This document shows, one piece after another, positions 50,489-58,536 of a stretch of 64,000 bases of DNA (within the stretch, counting starts at the first letter, position 1; the number at the start of each line of letters is the position of its first letter). This stretch comes from Streptomyces sp. WM6378. GTDB taxonomy: Bacteria > Actinomycetota > Actinomycetes > Streptomycetales > Streptomycetaceae. The notes below the pieces were generated by a model. The model did no database searches, had not been told where the DNA came from, and worked only from the letters and a program-made list of their open reading frames with translations. The translations under genes were made by a program, and so were the position numbers. The stretch lies in contig NZ_LGDD01000081.1 of assembly GCF_001279695.1 (NCBI RefSeq), positions 1 through 64,000 on the forward strand. Direction: 5' to 3'.

Positions 50489-50690
50489 GGTGTCCTCATG
50501 TCGCAGGGAGCGCTCGCTGGCCGCACAGTGCGGGCCGGGCGCCATTGCCAGAGTTGGAGCCTACTGTCCGTGCCGGTGTTCACCAGCGCCGAGTCGCTCG
50601 ACCAGCCCGAGCACAGCGGGCCACACATCGCTGGCGCACTGAGTCTGTTGGCCCCCGGCCTGTCGTCAACGATGCGTTGTTTTTAGACCG

Positions 50691-51383
50691 TTAGGGGCGG
50701 CGTGCCGTCCGGTCGGCCCCCGGCAGATCACGCGCCGCTTCCGGATGCCCCAACCGTCGCAGCTCCCAGGCCACCCAAGCCCGCACGGCCGACTGCATCT
50801 CGACATCCACGGCCTCCAGCACCCGAGTAAGGAATTCTCCTCCCGACGGCGCTTCCTGGTCGAAAGCCGCAGCCAGGCTGACCACCGGGACGCGTGCTGT
50901 TTCCGGGTTGGGATCGACCGCAGCGTCACTGTCGAGGCGGTGATGGATCGCACGGAGTGCCGCAGCTCGCAGAGCCGATATCAGGCCGGCCTCCACCTCA
51001 GCGTCAGCTTCGCATGCGTCGTCAATGATCAGATCCCGCAGTTCGCTCGGGACATTCAGGCCGACGAGGTCGGATGTGCGGGGGTACCTTCGCCCCTTCA
51101 CCTCCCTCCACAGGTCGTCGAGCACGAGCATGTCCCGGACGTTGCACAGCTTGCCGAAGGTGAGCAGGAGAGGGACCGATGGCTCCCGGCGCCGCCGTTC
51201 GTAGTTCTCATAGGTGATGGGCGCGACGCCCAGGCTGTAAGCCATGTCTGGTTGTGTGACCCGGGTGGTGGGCAGAAGCGCCAGTTGCTGCGCGCTCCAG
51301 CCGGACTCACAGAGGACGGAGGCCATCACCTCGGGGTCCGCCGATTCTCGCAGGACTCGCATCCGAGACTTCCCTCTCCCCAC
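50691..51383 (-). CDS. XRE-like regulator
   Basis: A 230-residue protein; GTG 51383 is preceded by AGGAGG at the right distance. The helix-turn-helix is PTTRVTQPDMAYSLGVAPIT-YENYERRRREPS, with an R-R-x-P-S-V-P-L-L-L-T-F-G-K-L helix after. The C-terminal 130 residues are acidic and helical (VPSELRDLIIDDACEADAEV). It is a plausible substrate for the neighbouring ImmA/IrrE peptidases. It is divergent from the tandem MmyB gene. Confidence 0.7.
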   Translation of the reverse strand: MGRGKSRMRVLRESADPEVMASVLCESGWSAQQLALLPTTRVTQPDMAYSLGVAPITYENYERRRREPSVPLLLTFGKLCNVRDMLVLDDLWREVKGRRYPRTSDLVGLNVPSELRDLIIDDACEADAEVEAGLISALRAAALRAIHHRLDSDAAVDPNPETARVPVVSLAAAFDQEAPSGGEFLTRVLEAVDVEMQSAVRAWVAWELRRLGHPEAARDLPGADRTARRP

Positions 51384-51756
51384 AACAGCCTCCTAAGCAG
51401 CCACAAACCGGTTGCCACCGTAACGGTGACGCCCCGGCCAGACCTCGAGCGGGGCGAACAACCGTACACAGAGCTCTCCTTGTCCATCTATTTCCCCTGC
51501 TGGATTGAATTTTGGGAAATGTGCATCTTTGCTCCGCAGGACCAGGGTGGGATGTATCGCGGCGAAGCGAAGGAAACTTGTGGCCCGTTCCTCCGATCCG
51601 TGTACTACGCTCTCGTGGCCCGCAAAAATGCTCGAAAGCGCTACGCCGCCCGGGGAACTCCATGACCCACTCAGACAGCCGTGAGAAATGCCCCCGCGTA
51701 CCTCTGCGCCGAGGCCTGCGCGGCTCGGCGCAAGCGCTCCCCCGACGGAGCCAGAG
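51384..51756. promoter_or_regulatory. divergent promoter region with inverted repeat
   Basis: 373 bp between divergent regulator genes. It contains an AT-rich stretch at 51485-51530 with ATTTCCC (51490-51496) and GGGAAAT (51514-51520) as inverted arms of 7 bp, centred 15 bp apart. Nothing coding is seen. Confidence 0.35.
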
Positions 51757-53511
51757 ATGACCGGCGAGCCCGATGAGGCAAGGCGCTCTCCGTCAGCGCC
51801 GCCGATCACCGCCGCAGAGCTCCTGCGCACGCACCGCATTCGACTCGGGTACAGCAGCCAGGAGGCGTTCGCCCACGAGCACGGCTACAGCCACCGCAGC
51901 TACAGCGACATGGAGAACGGCGGGCGGATCAGCATGGGGGCCATGTACGCGTTGCGTGAGCACCTGCAGATGAGTCCTGAGGCCAAAGACCAGCTGTTCC
52001 AACTGGTGACCGGAGCGCCTCCAGCGCTCAAGGCGCTCGAGGTCGACCCCGTACTCGACCGCATCACTGCGCGGTGGGCAGACGTCCACGTGCACACCCA
52101 GCTGGACCCCGTCATTCTGATGGATGGCGGATGGAATCTGCGGCACTTCAACCGGGCCTGGGCAGAGATCGTCGACGACGTTCCGCCTCACCCCGACGAC
52201 CACCCCCTGATCAACCCGATGCGTTTCCTGCTATTCCACCCAGATGCCGCACGTATGCACCCCGGGGAGAAGTGGCTCGTCACCGGTGTCACCCAGTTTG
52301 CCCAGCACTACGACCTGCACCCGGATAACCCCTACCTCCAGGACATGCGCCGACGCATCCGCGAAAGCGATCTCTTGGAGGACATCTACACCAATCGCGT
52401 ATGTCAGGAACTCACCGACCGAGGCACCGACGTTATCCTCCAGGCTGACGTCGATGAACGGACGGTGATGATCCACGGGGAGGCATGGACGATCCTGCTC
52501 ACCACCATGATTCCCTGGCATGCCCGGCACTATGGCTATCAGTTGATGAAGCTGAGCCTGATCGGCCGCGGGTCGGCCGGCAGCGACACGCCAACGAGCG
52601 TGCCATCAAGGCAGTGTTCACCGACCGCCGGCTCTTCCAGCGTGAGACACGCCGCTGCCGTCACCCACGAGCCGCTCGATCGTCCCTCGCCCGACCGTGC
52701 CCTGACTGCCGGCCAGCTCCTGCGTACGTACCGCCACCGGGCCGGGCTGAGCCAGGATGCCGTCCTGCGGTTCGCGAACCTGCCCGTAAGAACAGCTCGA
52801 ACGCTCAGAGCTTGGGAGGCCGACAAAGCGGCTCCCAAACCGGAGTACATCCCTCGTCTGGCTGCCGCCCTGAACATGAGCGTGTGGGTGCAGCAATACC
52901 TCGAGATCCTGGTCACCAAATTCGACCCACCCACCCTCGGCGTGCGGGGAGGCCCGGGAGTGGAAGCGCGCTGTGCGCGGTGGGCACGGCAGCACGTGGC
53001 GGACCAGGCGAGCCCGACCATCCTGACGGATGGCGCCTGGAATGTGATCCACTGCAATTCCGCCTATCGCCGGCTCTTCCACCACGTACCCGAGGACCCG
53101 CTCAGCCACCCCACCGTCAACTGGCTGCGCTATTTGGCGTTCTGCCCGGACGCCCGCGAAACCCTCGTCGACTGGTACGAGAACTGGCTGATCCCGGGCA
53201 TGGCGGACTTTGGAGCCACGCTGATGCGCCATGCCAAGGCACCCCATCCTGAGCATGGCGCGCTCCTCGAAGAGTTCAAGGAGAGCCCCCTTCTGTGGGA
53301 CGTCTACACGCAGCGCGCCCGCCAGGGGCTAGAGGGCTCAGGTACTATCTTCGCCACTCAGGGCGACGGAGATGTACGCAGAATACGCATCCCCGCCCGT
53401 GGTGACACCACCGGCGCCCGCATGGAAATTTCCGTCCAAATAACTGCCGGAATTCCCCTTCACGGAAAACCGTTCGGCTACCGACTGACCAGTCTCACGC
53501 CCTGCGACTGA
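51757..53511 (+). CDS. tandem MmyB-type XRE regulator (double unit)
   Basis: A 584-residue protein; ATG 51757 behind GACGGAG. It contains two complete MmyB-like units. The first has a helix-turn-helix (TAAELLRTHRIRLGYSSQEA) and a ligand domain (VILMDGGWNLRHFNRAWAEI; DDHPLINPMRFLLFHPDAAR; ESDLLEDIYTNRVCQELTDR). The second repeats the layout (TAGQLLRTYRHRAGLSQDAV; TILTDGAWNVIHCNSAYRRL; LSHPTVNWLRYLAFCPDARE; ESPLLWDVYTQRARQGLEGS). Usual MmyB proteins have one unit of about 280 residues. The second C-terminus ends with IPLHGKPFGYRL, as the first ends with IPWHARHYGYQL. Confidence 0.82.
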   Translation: MTGEPDEARRSPSAPPITAAELLRTHRIRLGYSSQEAFAHEHGYSHRSYSDMENGGRISMGAMYALREHLQMSPEAKDQLFQLVTGAPPALKALEVDPVLDRITARWADVHVHTQLDPVILMDGGWNLRHFNRAWAEIVDDVPPHPDDHPLINPMRFLLFHPDAARMHPGEKWLVTGVTQFAQHYDLHPDNPYLQDMRRRIRESDLLEDIYTNRVCQELTDRGTDVILQADVDERTVMIHGEAWTILLTTMIPWHARHYGYQLMKLSLIGRGSAGSDTPTSVPSRQCSPTAGSSSVRHAAAVTHEPLDRPSPDRALTAGQLLRTYRHRAGLSQDAVLRFANLPVRTARTLRAWEADKAAPKPEYIPRLAAALNMSVWVQQYLEILVTKFDPPTLGVRGGPGVEARCARWARQHVADQASPTILTDGAWNVIHCNSAYRRLFHHVPEDPLSHPTVNWLRYLAFCPDARETLVDWYENWLIPGMADFGATLMRHAKAPHPEHGALLEEFKESPLLWDVYTQRARQGLEGSGTIFATQGDGDVRRIRIPARGDTTGARMEISVQITAGIPLHGKPFGYRLTSLTPCD

Positions 53512-53631
53512 CCCGCGGCTCATCCGTGCCCCCGGTGCGGTCGTGCAGGTAGGCGCTCAGCTTGAGCAGGGTCTGCGGGCGGTGGGCATGAAGCCGCGAT
53601 GCCTCCGAGCGCCGCCGGAGGCACTATCCAG

Positions 53632-53862
53632 GTGAAACAACGTATCGGGTCCTACCCGTGTGTCCGCGTCGAGGGTGGCGGTCGCGGGGTGGTTTCGCAG
53701 GCCGGCGGGGTGCTGCTGATCGAGACGGTCCGCAAGACCGGTCTGGATGCGGTGATATCGGCAGCGCTTGAGCCGTGGTGGAAGGCTCGGGCGGTGCACG
53801 ATCCTGTCAAGGTCCTGCTGGATGTGGCGCTCGCGGTGGCGCTGGGCGGGGACTGCCTGGGA
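53632..53862 (+). pseudogene. IS1380-type transposase, N-terminal fragment
   Basis: From GTG 53632 the frame reads VKQRIGSYPCVRVEGGGRGV, then VSQAGGVLLIETVRKTGLDA and ARAVHDPVKVLLDVALAVAL-GGDCL, matching the beginning of actinobacterial IS1380 transposases (S-x-A-G-x-x-L-L-x-E-T-x-x-x-T-G-L-D). It breaks after GGDCL, where the sequence continues as a type III polyketide synthase fragment in another frame. Only about 75 of 450 residues remain. Confidence 0.72.
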
Positions 53863-54287
53863 GTACGTCCTACCCGACAGTCGGCACCGCTACGTCGGCC
53901 GCCTCGATGCCGCAGGACTGCACTTCGACTCAAAGAAGGCAGCCACCAAGGCAGTTGCCGACCTCATGCCAGCCCTGCGTAGTCACCTGGCTCAACAGAG
54001 CCTGACTCAGCCTGAATTCACCATGCTGCACCCTGGATGTCCGAGGATCATCGAGGATGCCGAGCGGGCGCTCGGCCTGGGACCACAATCCCGATCCGCA
54101 CGCGGACAAGTTGACCCGCCATGCCTGGGCCACGCTGCGCGAGCAGGGCAATCTCGGCGGTGTAGCGGTCATGGCCGTGCTCTCCCGAACCCACGACGAC
54201 CCACCGGCCGACGGCGCGCGCGGGCTGCTACTCGGCTTCGGCCCGGGCTTCGTCGCAGCAGCCGCCACGGCTACATGGCTGGCGTGA
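53863..54287 (+). pseudogene. type III polyketide synthase, C-terminal fragment with frameshift
   Basis: The frame from about 53863 reads YVLPDSRHRYVGRLDAAGLH, FDSKKAATKAVADLMPALRS, then TMLHPGCPRIIEDAERALGL, whose H-P-G-x-P-R-I matches the catalytic-His segment of chalcone/stilbene-synthase-type enzymes. After about 54085 the match moves to another frame: KLTRHAWATLREQGNLGGVA, then GARGLLLGFGPGFVAAAATA and a stop at 54287; L-R-E-x-G-N (catalytic Asn) and G-F-G-P-G are the signature. The Cys half is missing, so it is a dead remnant. Confidence 0.75.
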
Positions 54288-54405
54288 GGTTGTCTCCAGC
54301 TCACCGCGACGCCATGCCCCTCCTCAGCGAGGAAGCCTGGCCGGGCACCGAAAGGCCGCACACCCCGTCTCAATACCCGTCCGATCGGTGAAGGTGTGTA
54401 CTGCG

Positions 54406-54434
54406 GACCGAAGCACCACTCCTGTGGTGCGGTC
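54406..54434. terminator. hairpin before immA copy 2
   Basis: GACCG-AA-GCACCAC stem pairs with GTGGTGC-GGTC around a TCCT loop. It is 29 bp beyond the stop of the minus-strand immA copy 2 and could terminate it; it may equally belong to the dead polyketide-synthase gene. Confidence 0.45.
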
Positions 54435-54462
54435 GGCGGCGGCCCTGTTCGGTACTGCTAGC

Positions 54463-55098
54463 TCAGACGCCGGAGCGTCTATGTGTCAAGGCTGAGGTCA
54501 TGAAGCCGTCTTCGCGGGTTCCGCCGAGCTTGAGGTGCCGCTGGACCATCACCGTGGCGAAGGCTTCGGCCCTCCGCTCGTGCGGGCTGTCGTAGTGGGA
54601 GCGGGCAAGGACCTTCCGCACAGCCTCAGGATCAAGATCAGGGAGCAGCTGGCGAACAGCCTCTGCCATAGTCACGGCCTGCGAAGCCTCGTGCGAGTCC
54701 GGCTCCTCGTCCCACAGGTGGTACAGCTCGTGGAGAGTGGCATGAAGGCGGGTCAGCTCACTGGCGTTGGAGTCCACCACGATGAAGTCCACCCTCCTGC
54801 CACGGGCACAGAACCCCGACACCTTCGCGGGCAGAGGCTCCTCCGAAATCACGATCGGCCGGCCCCGCTTCTGAGCGACCGTCGCGACCAGATCCTGCAT
54901 GTCCTGCACTCCCGACAGGCCCAGATCCCGACGGATGAGCCTGGTGACTTTCCACGCCGACAGCTTGATGGCCAACTGGCTCTGGAACGCAGTGCACAGC
55001 GAACGCGCGAATCGGACGAACCGGGGGCCGCTGGAAGCTGCTGGCTGCACATGACAGCCGCCAACGGCCCCGTGCTGGCCTCCCGACGTCTCGCACAT
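54463..55098 (-). CDS. ImmA/IrrE-type metallopeptidase, copy 2
   Basis: A 211-residue protein with the same motifs as copy 1: LTRLHATLHELYHLWDEEPD (HELYH) and HERRAEAFATVMVQRHLKLG. From about residue 41 to the end it differs from copy 1 at few positions, and it ends in the same RRSGV. The N-terminal region differs (MCETSGGQHGAVGGCHVQPA). It lies beside its own XRE gene (55369) on the opposite strand and next to a second HELGH peptidase at 55949. It presumably cleaves one of the nearby regulators. Confidence 0.86.
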   Translation of the reverse strand: MCETSGGQHGAVGGCHVQPAASSGPRFVRFARSLCTAFQSQLAIKLSAWKVTRLIRRDLGLSGVQDMQDLVATVAQKRGRPIVISEEPLPAKVSGFCARGRRVDFIVVDSNASELTRLHATLHELYHLWDEEPDSHEASQAVTMAEAVRQLLPDLDPEAVRKVLARSHYDSPHERRAEAFATVMVQRHLKLGGTREDGFMTSALTHRRSGV

Positions 55099-55368
55099 TC
55101 TCTCAAGTCACCTGTCTCATTGCCGGGTTGGTGGCGGTCTGGCGAGCGCGGCGGCTTGAACGCCGAGTGGTGGTCCCCAACCAGCTCACGGGATCCGGAT
55201 GCCGCTACGCGACAGTCTGATCACGTTGCGCACAGGTGACCGTCCGATGCACACCCTAACCCAAGGATATGTGTCTCGACCCATGGCATTTTCCGGGTGT
55301 CAAACCAAAGATCTGTGGCATCCTCCTCCTGGACGACAGACCCGCCCCGACTCTTCACAGGAGGCTTC

Positions 55369-55869
55369 ATGCCGCGCAGGGACAACGCCCCAGAAAGTGG
55401 GGAACTGTCCATGGATCAGGCTCTCAATCTGCTCTTCAAGGCCAGCACAGGGCCGTCGGGGAAGGAGTACACCAACAAGCAGGTAGCCGACGACATCAAT
55501 GAGCGGGCAGGGCGTAAAGCCATCTCCGACGAGACCATCCGCAAATTGCGGCACGAGGGAAGCCCGAGTCCCTCACTTGACAAGGTGAGCCTCCTGGCGG
55601 ACTTCTTCCACGTACCCCTCGACTACTTCCGCACGGGAAAGATCCAGGAAGAGGTCATCGGGGAACTCAAGAAGAGGCTGCATCAGAAGGAGGAGGCGGA
55701 GCGACAGCGCAAGGCTCAGGAGGCTGAGCGGGAGCGGCCCGACGAGCACGTCCAGTTCCTCGCGCGGACGTTCGACGGGCTCACGCCCATGAGTCAGGGA
55801 CAAGTCCTGGGCTTCATTAAGGGCCTGGAGGAGGCTCAGAAGGCCCGGGAGCAGCAGGATGGCGGGTGA
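55369..55869 (+). CDS. XRE-family regulator
   Basis: A 166-residue protein; ATG 55369 after AGGAGG. The helix-turn-helix is YTNKQVADDINERAGRKAIS-DETIRKLRHEGSPSPSLDKV, followed by LLADFFHVPLDYFR, as in repressors controlled by ImmA/IrrE peptidases. The C-terminal 70 residues form a highly charged coiled coil (RLHQKEEAERQRKAQEAERE). It is immediately upstream of the HELGH peptidase gene (80-bp gap), a standard repressor-antirepressor pair. Confidence 0.85.
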   Translation: MPRRDNAPESGELSMDQALNLLFKASTGPSGKEYTNKQVADDINERAGRKAISDETIRKLRHEGSPSPSLDKVSLLADFFHVPLDYFRTGKIQEEVIGELKKRLHQKEEAERQRKAQEAERERPDEHVQFLARTFDGLTPMSQGQVLGFIKGLEEAQKAREQQDGG

Positions 55870-55948
55870 GCGGACTGAACCGCATGCGACTTCCCGCACC
55901 CTTCACCACTGCGTCCGTCCGCCCGTCACACGGGAGAGGAGTAATCCC

Positions 55949-56515
55949 ATGGCCGTGCTGCCCCCCACTTCGCGCCGTCGCGTTGCATCAGCGCTGAGCG
56001 AGTTCCGCATCCCCTATCCGCTCACCATAGACACCCTGTACCAGGCCATCCAGGAGCAGCGTGACCGGCCGTTGATCCTGCATCGCAGCCCCTTTCCGTC
56101 CCGCCTTGAGCAGCCGTGCGGGCTGTGGTGGCCGGATGAGGAGGGACGCGACAACGTGTGGGTCAACCCGATCGCCGTGGGAGTCCAGGCCGTCCAGTCC
56201 CTCGCGCACGAACTGGGGCACATGCTCCTTGAGCACCCGCCCTTGAAAGTCCGCCCTCCGGCGGCCGAGATGACACCACCTCCGGAACCGGAAGAGGAGG
56301 AGTCCGGGTTCAAGTGGTTGAGTCCCGCATTCCTTGAGGGTTCCCTCCTCGGAGTCAGAACTCGCTCCCGAGTCAGCCGCCGCGATCCCACGTACGTCCT
56401 CCACGAAGAGGAAGCGGAAAATTTCGCCGGCCTTCTGCGCCGGCAGGCCATGGTGCAAAGCCGCGACGAGAAGCACGGCGACCCCATGCTCAACCGGCTG
56501 TACCGCAGCCTCTAG
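55949..56515 (+). CDS. ImmA/IrrE-type metallopeptidase, divergent member
   Basis: A 188-residue protein; ATG 55949 behind GGGAGAGGAG. The zinc motif is AVQSLAHELGHMLLEHPPLK (HELGH), with a distal HEEEAENFAGLLRRQAM segment providing the Glu ligand. It is unlike the two near-identical copies at 47476 and 54463 and belongs to the same peptidase clan. It is likely the direct partner of the XRE regulator 80 bp upstream, cleaving it on a signal relayed by the downstream membrane protein. Confidence 0.87.
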   Translation: MAVLPPTSRRRVASALSEFRIPYPLTIDTLYQAIQEQRDRPLILHRSPFPSRLEQPCGLWWPDEEGRDNVWVNPIAVGVQAVQSLAHELGHMLLEHPPLKVRPPAAEMTPPPEPEEEESGFKWLSPAFLEGSLLGVRTRSRVSRRDPTYVLHEEEAENFAGLLRRQAMVQSRDEKHGDPMLNRLYRSL

Positions 56516-56530
56516 CGCAAGTGAATCCCT

Positions 56531-57772
56531 GTGATCCATGACTTCATAGCCCTGCTCATGGCCGTCCCCCTGTGGACGGCCGTCATATGGAGATCCAAAG
56601 GTCTCCTCAACACAAGAGGGCAGAGATCCCTCTGGTGCTGCTTCCTCTTCCTCGCGATCGGCGCCACCCTGCGGCTGGCCGCCATCGAAACGTGGGTCAT
56701 CGACGTGACCGGCGTGGAGGAGGTCGTTTCCGTCAGCAAGCATGTCGCGATCATCATGGCGGGGTTGTTGATGCTGCGGTGGTGCGACGCCTCCGCACCG
56801 GACCCTGAACCGACCCCCATGTGGCGGAAGTTGGCCCATGACCGGCCGCGCAACATCCTCGCGGTCGTCGCGATTACGCTCGCCATCGCTACAGCTCCGC
56901 TGGCCTCCCCCTCCATCCTCGAAGGTGACCACCGTGTCTTCTTGGAGGCGCAGTACGGCCACGCGGGCGGAACGCTGTCTCTCGCGGCGTACATCGTGGT
57001 TTCGGGGGTCTCGATGTACATGTCCGGCTACCTGAGCACCATGGCGGCCCGGAAGGACGGCAAGCGCCTCCTCAAGATCTGCATGACGATCTTCACCACC
57101 GGCTGCTGGTCCGGCGCGGCTTACTTCACCTTCGTTGGCGTGTACTTGGCGTACGGACTCACCGGAGCATCCGCCCCGCTGTCCCTGTCACTGGTCCAAG
57201 TGATCGGGAACCTGCTCCAACTCGTGTGCATCGTGGCGCTGGCCGTGGGCTCTTCAGTTCGTGGGTTCGACAGCGTCATGAACCTGCGCCGCTACCGGCG
57301 CTGGCTCATCCAACTGCGGCCTCTGTGGAAGGCCCTCGCCTCCGTACTCCCGGCTGACGCCATCGAGAAGGTGTTGGACGAGAACACCTCACTGGCCCAC
57401 GACCGCCGGAGCCTGCGCGGCCTGTACAACCGGCTCGACCAGCGCATCCTGGAGATCACTGATGGCGCCGTGCCGCTGGCCGCCTGGATTGAGGCCAAGC
57501 TGCCCGGGCGTGCACTGGCCGCCTCCAAGTCGGAAGGCCTCCGCGGTGATGACGCCCAGGCCGCAGCCGAGGCGTATGCCCTATGGATAGCGCGACGGCA
57601 CTACGATCAGCGGCAAGACCCCAGTGAGACACCCTCCGAAGTCGCACCGCTGACCCTGTCCAACGATACGGAGGAGAGCGCTGCGTGGCTGGCCCGAGTC
57701 TCGTACCACTACAAGCAGAACGAACTGATGGCCGCCATTAAGAACCGCATCGACGCCGTGGAGCCGGCATGA
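56531..57772 (+). CDS. MAB_1171c-type membrane protein
   Basis: A 413-residue protein starting GTG 56531, 15 bp after the peptidase stop. Six or seven hydrophobic segments fill the first 250 residues (VAIIMAGLLMLRWC; ILAVVAITLAIATAPLASPS; LVQVIGNLLQLVCIVALAVG), followed by the cytosolic part RRWLIQLRPLWKALASVLPA, LYNRLDQRILEITDGAVPLA and AWLARVSYHYKQNELMAAIK. The family is frequent in actinobacteria beside XRE/ImmA pairs and of unknown function. Its stop overlaps the next gene by ATGA, making a four-gene operon. Confidence 0.8.
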   Translation: MIHDFIALLMAVPLWTAVIWRSKGLLNTRGQRSLWCCFLFLAIGATLRLAAIETWVIDVTGVEEVVSVSKHVAIIMAGLLMLRWCDASAPDPEPTPMWRKLAHDRPRNILAVVAITLAIATAPLASPSILEGDHRVFLEAQYGHAGGTLSLAAYIVVSGVSMYMSGYLSTMAARKDGKRLLKICMTIFTTGCWSGAAYFTFVGVYLAYGLTGASAPLSLSLVQVIGNLLQLVCIVALAVGSSVRGFDSVMNLRRYRRWLIQLRPLWKALASVLPADAIEKVLDENTSLAHDRRSLRGLYNRLDQRILEITDGAVPLAAWIEAKLPGRALAASKSEGLRGDDAQAAAEAYALWIARRHYDQRQDPSETPSEVAPLTLSNDTEESAAWLARVSYHYKQNELMAAIKNRIDAVEPA

Positions 57773-58356
57773 GTACCACCACGGAGTCCCGCCGCGCCCG
57801 GCTGGTCACAGACGGCCTCAAGCCAGCCAACGTCCTCATCGTTGAATGCCTCGCTCTCGGCGCCGCCCAGGACAGCCCCTGGACCGGACTGGCGTGGGCG
57901 CTCCTCGGTCTGCTCTTCTCGGCCGTGATTCCGATGGCCTACATCAAACGGTCGATGCGCAAGGGCCTGGTCAGCGACCAGCACGTGGGCAACCGGGCAA
58001 GCCGCATGACCGTCCTGCCGGTCATCATGGCCTCCGTCGCGGTCTGCCTCGTCGCCATGTACGCCGGTGGTGCGCCGCAGCAGATGAAGGCTTTGGTCCT
58101 GTCGATGATGGCGACCCTCATCGTGATCCTGCCGATCACGGCGTTCTGGAAGATCAGTCTGCACACGGCGGTGAGTACGGGGGCCATCGTGGTCATCGCA
58201 ATCGGCGTGACCTGGTGGGCCGTGCTTGCCCTGCCGCTGGTCGGGCTGATCGGCTGGTCCCGGGTGGAGATCAAGGATCACACCCTCGGGCAGGTCATTG
58301 CCGGCACACTCGTCGGCTCTATCGTTGCCGGATCGGTCTTCGCGGCGTTCATCTGA
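57769..58356 (+). CDS. PAP2-like membrane phosphatase
   Basis: A 195-residue protein with about five hydrophobic segments. It shows the later two parts of the PAP2 signature: FWKISLHTAVSTGAIVV (S-x-H-T-A, motif 2) and IGWSRVEIKDHTLGQVIAGT-LVG (S-R-x-x-x-x-x-H-x-x-x-Q-V, motif 3). Motif 1 would be K-x6-R-P; the candidate KRSMRKGLVSD is poor. PAP2 enzymes remove phosphate from lipid or isoprenoid phosphates. Coupled to the MAB_1171c gene by ATGA. Confidence 0.72.
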   Translation: MSTTTESRRARLVTDGLKPANVLIVECLALGAAQDSPWTGLAWALLGLLFSAVIPMAYIKRSMRKGLVSDQHVGNRASRMTVLPVIMASVAVCLVAMYAGGAPQQMKALVLSMMATLIVILPITAFWKISLHTAVSTGAIVVIAIGVTWWAVLALPLVGLIGWSRVEIKDHTLGQVIAGTLVGSIVAGSVFAAFI

Positions 58357-58375
58357 GCCGGCTCACCTACGAAGG

Positions 58376-58401
58376 GCCCCAACAACTCGCTCTGCTGGGG
58401 C
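58376..58401 (+). terminator. terminator of the XRE-PAP2 operon
   Basis: Imperfect 9-bp stem GCCCCAACA / TGCTGGGGC with an 8-nt loop, followed by TCTTCTGT, 20 bp after the stop at 58356. Confidence 0.6.
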
Positions 58402-58536
58402 TCTTCTGTATTTCCGTTCCGTCCCGTTCTAGGTCAGTCCGGAATCGGTCGTCATCCACCTGGCCGTCCCAATTCCGAGGAGCCATGACTGACTCGGCGT
58501 CTCGATGAGGTCCCGGCAGGGGAACGCGGCCTCTGG

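Noticed and set aside
54290..54462. Possible IS terminal repeat or att site near the polyketide-synthase remnant
   Set aside because: Only a terminator-like hairpin is seen. No matching inverted repeat was found at the other end of the IS1380 fragment.
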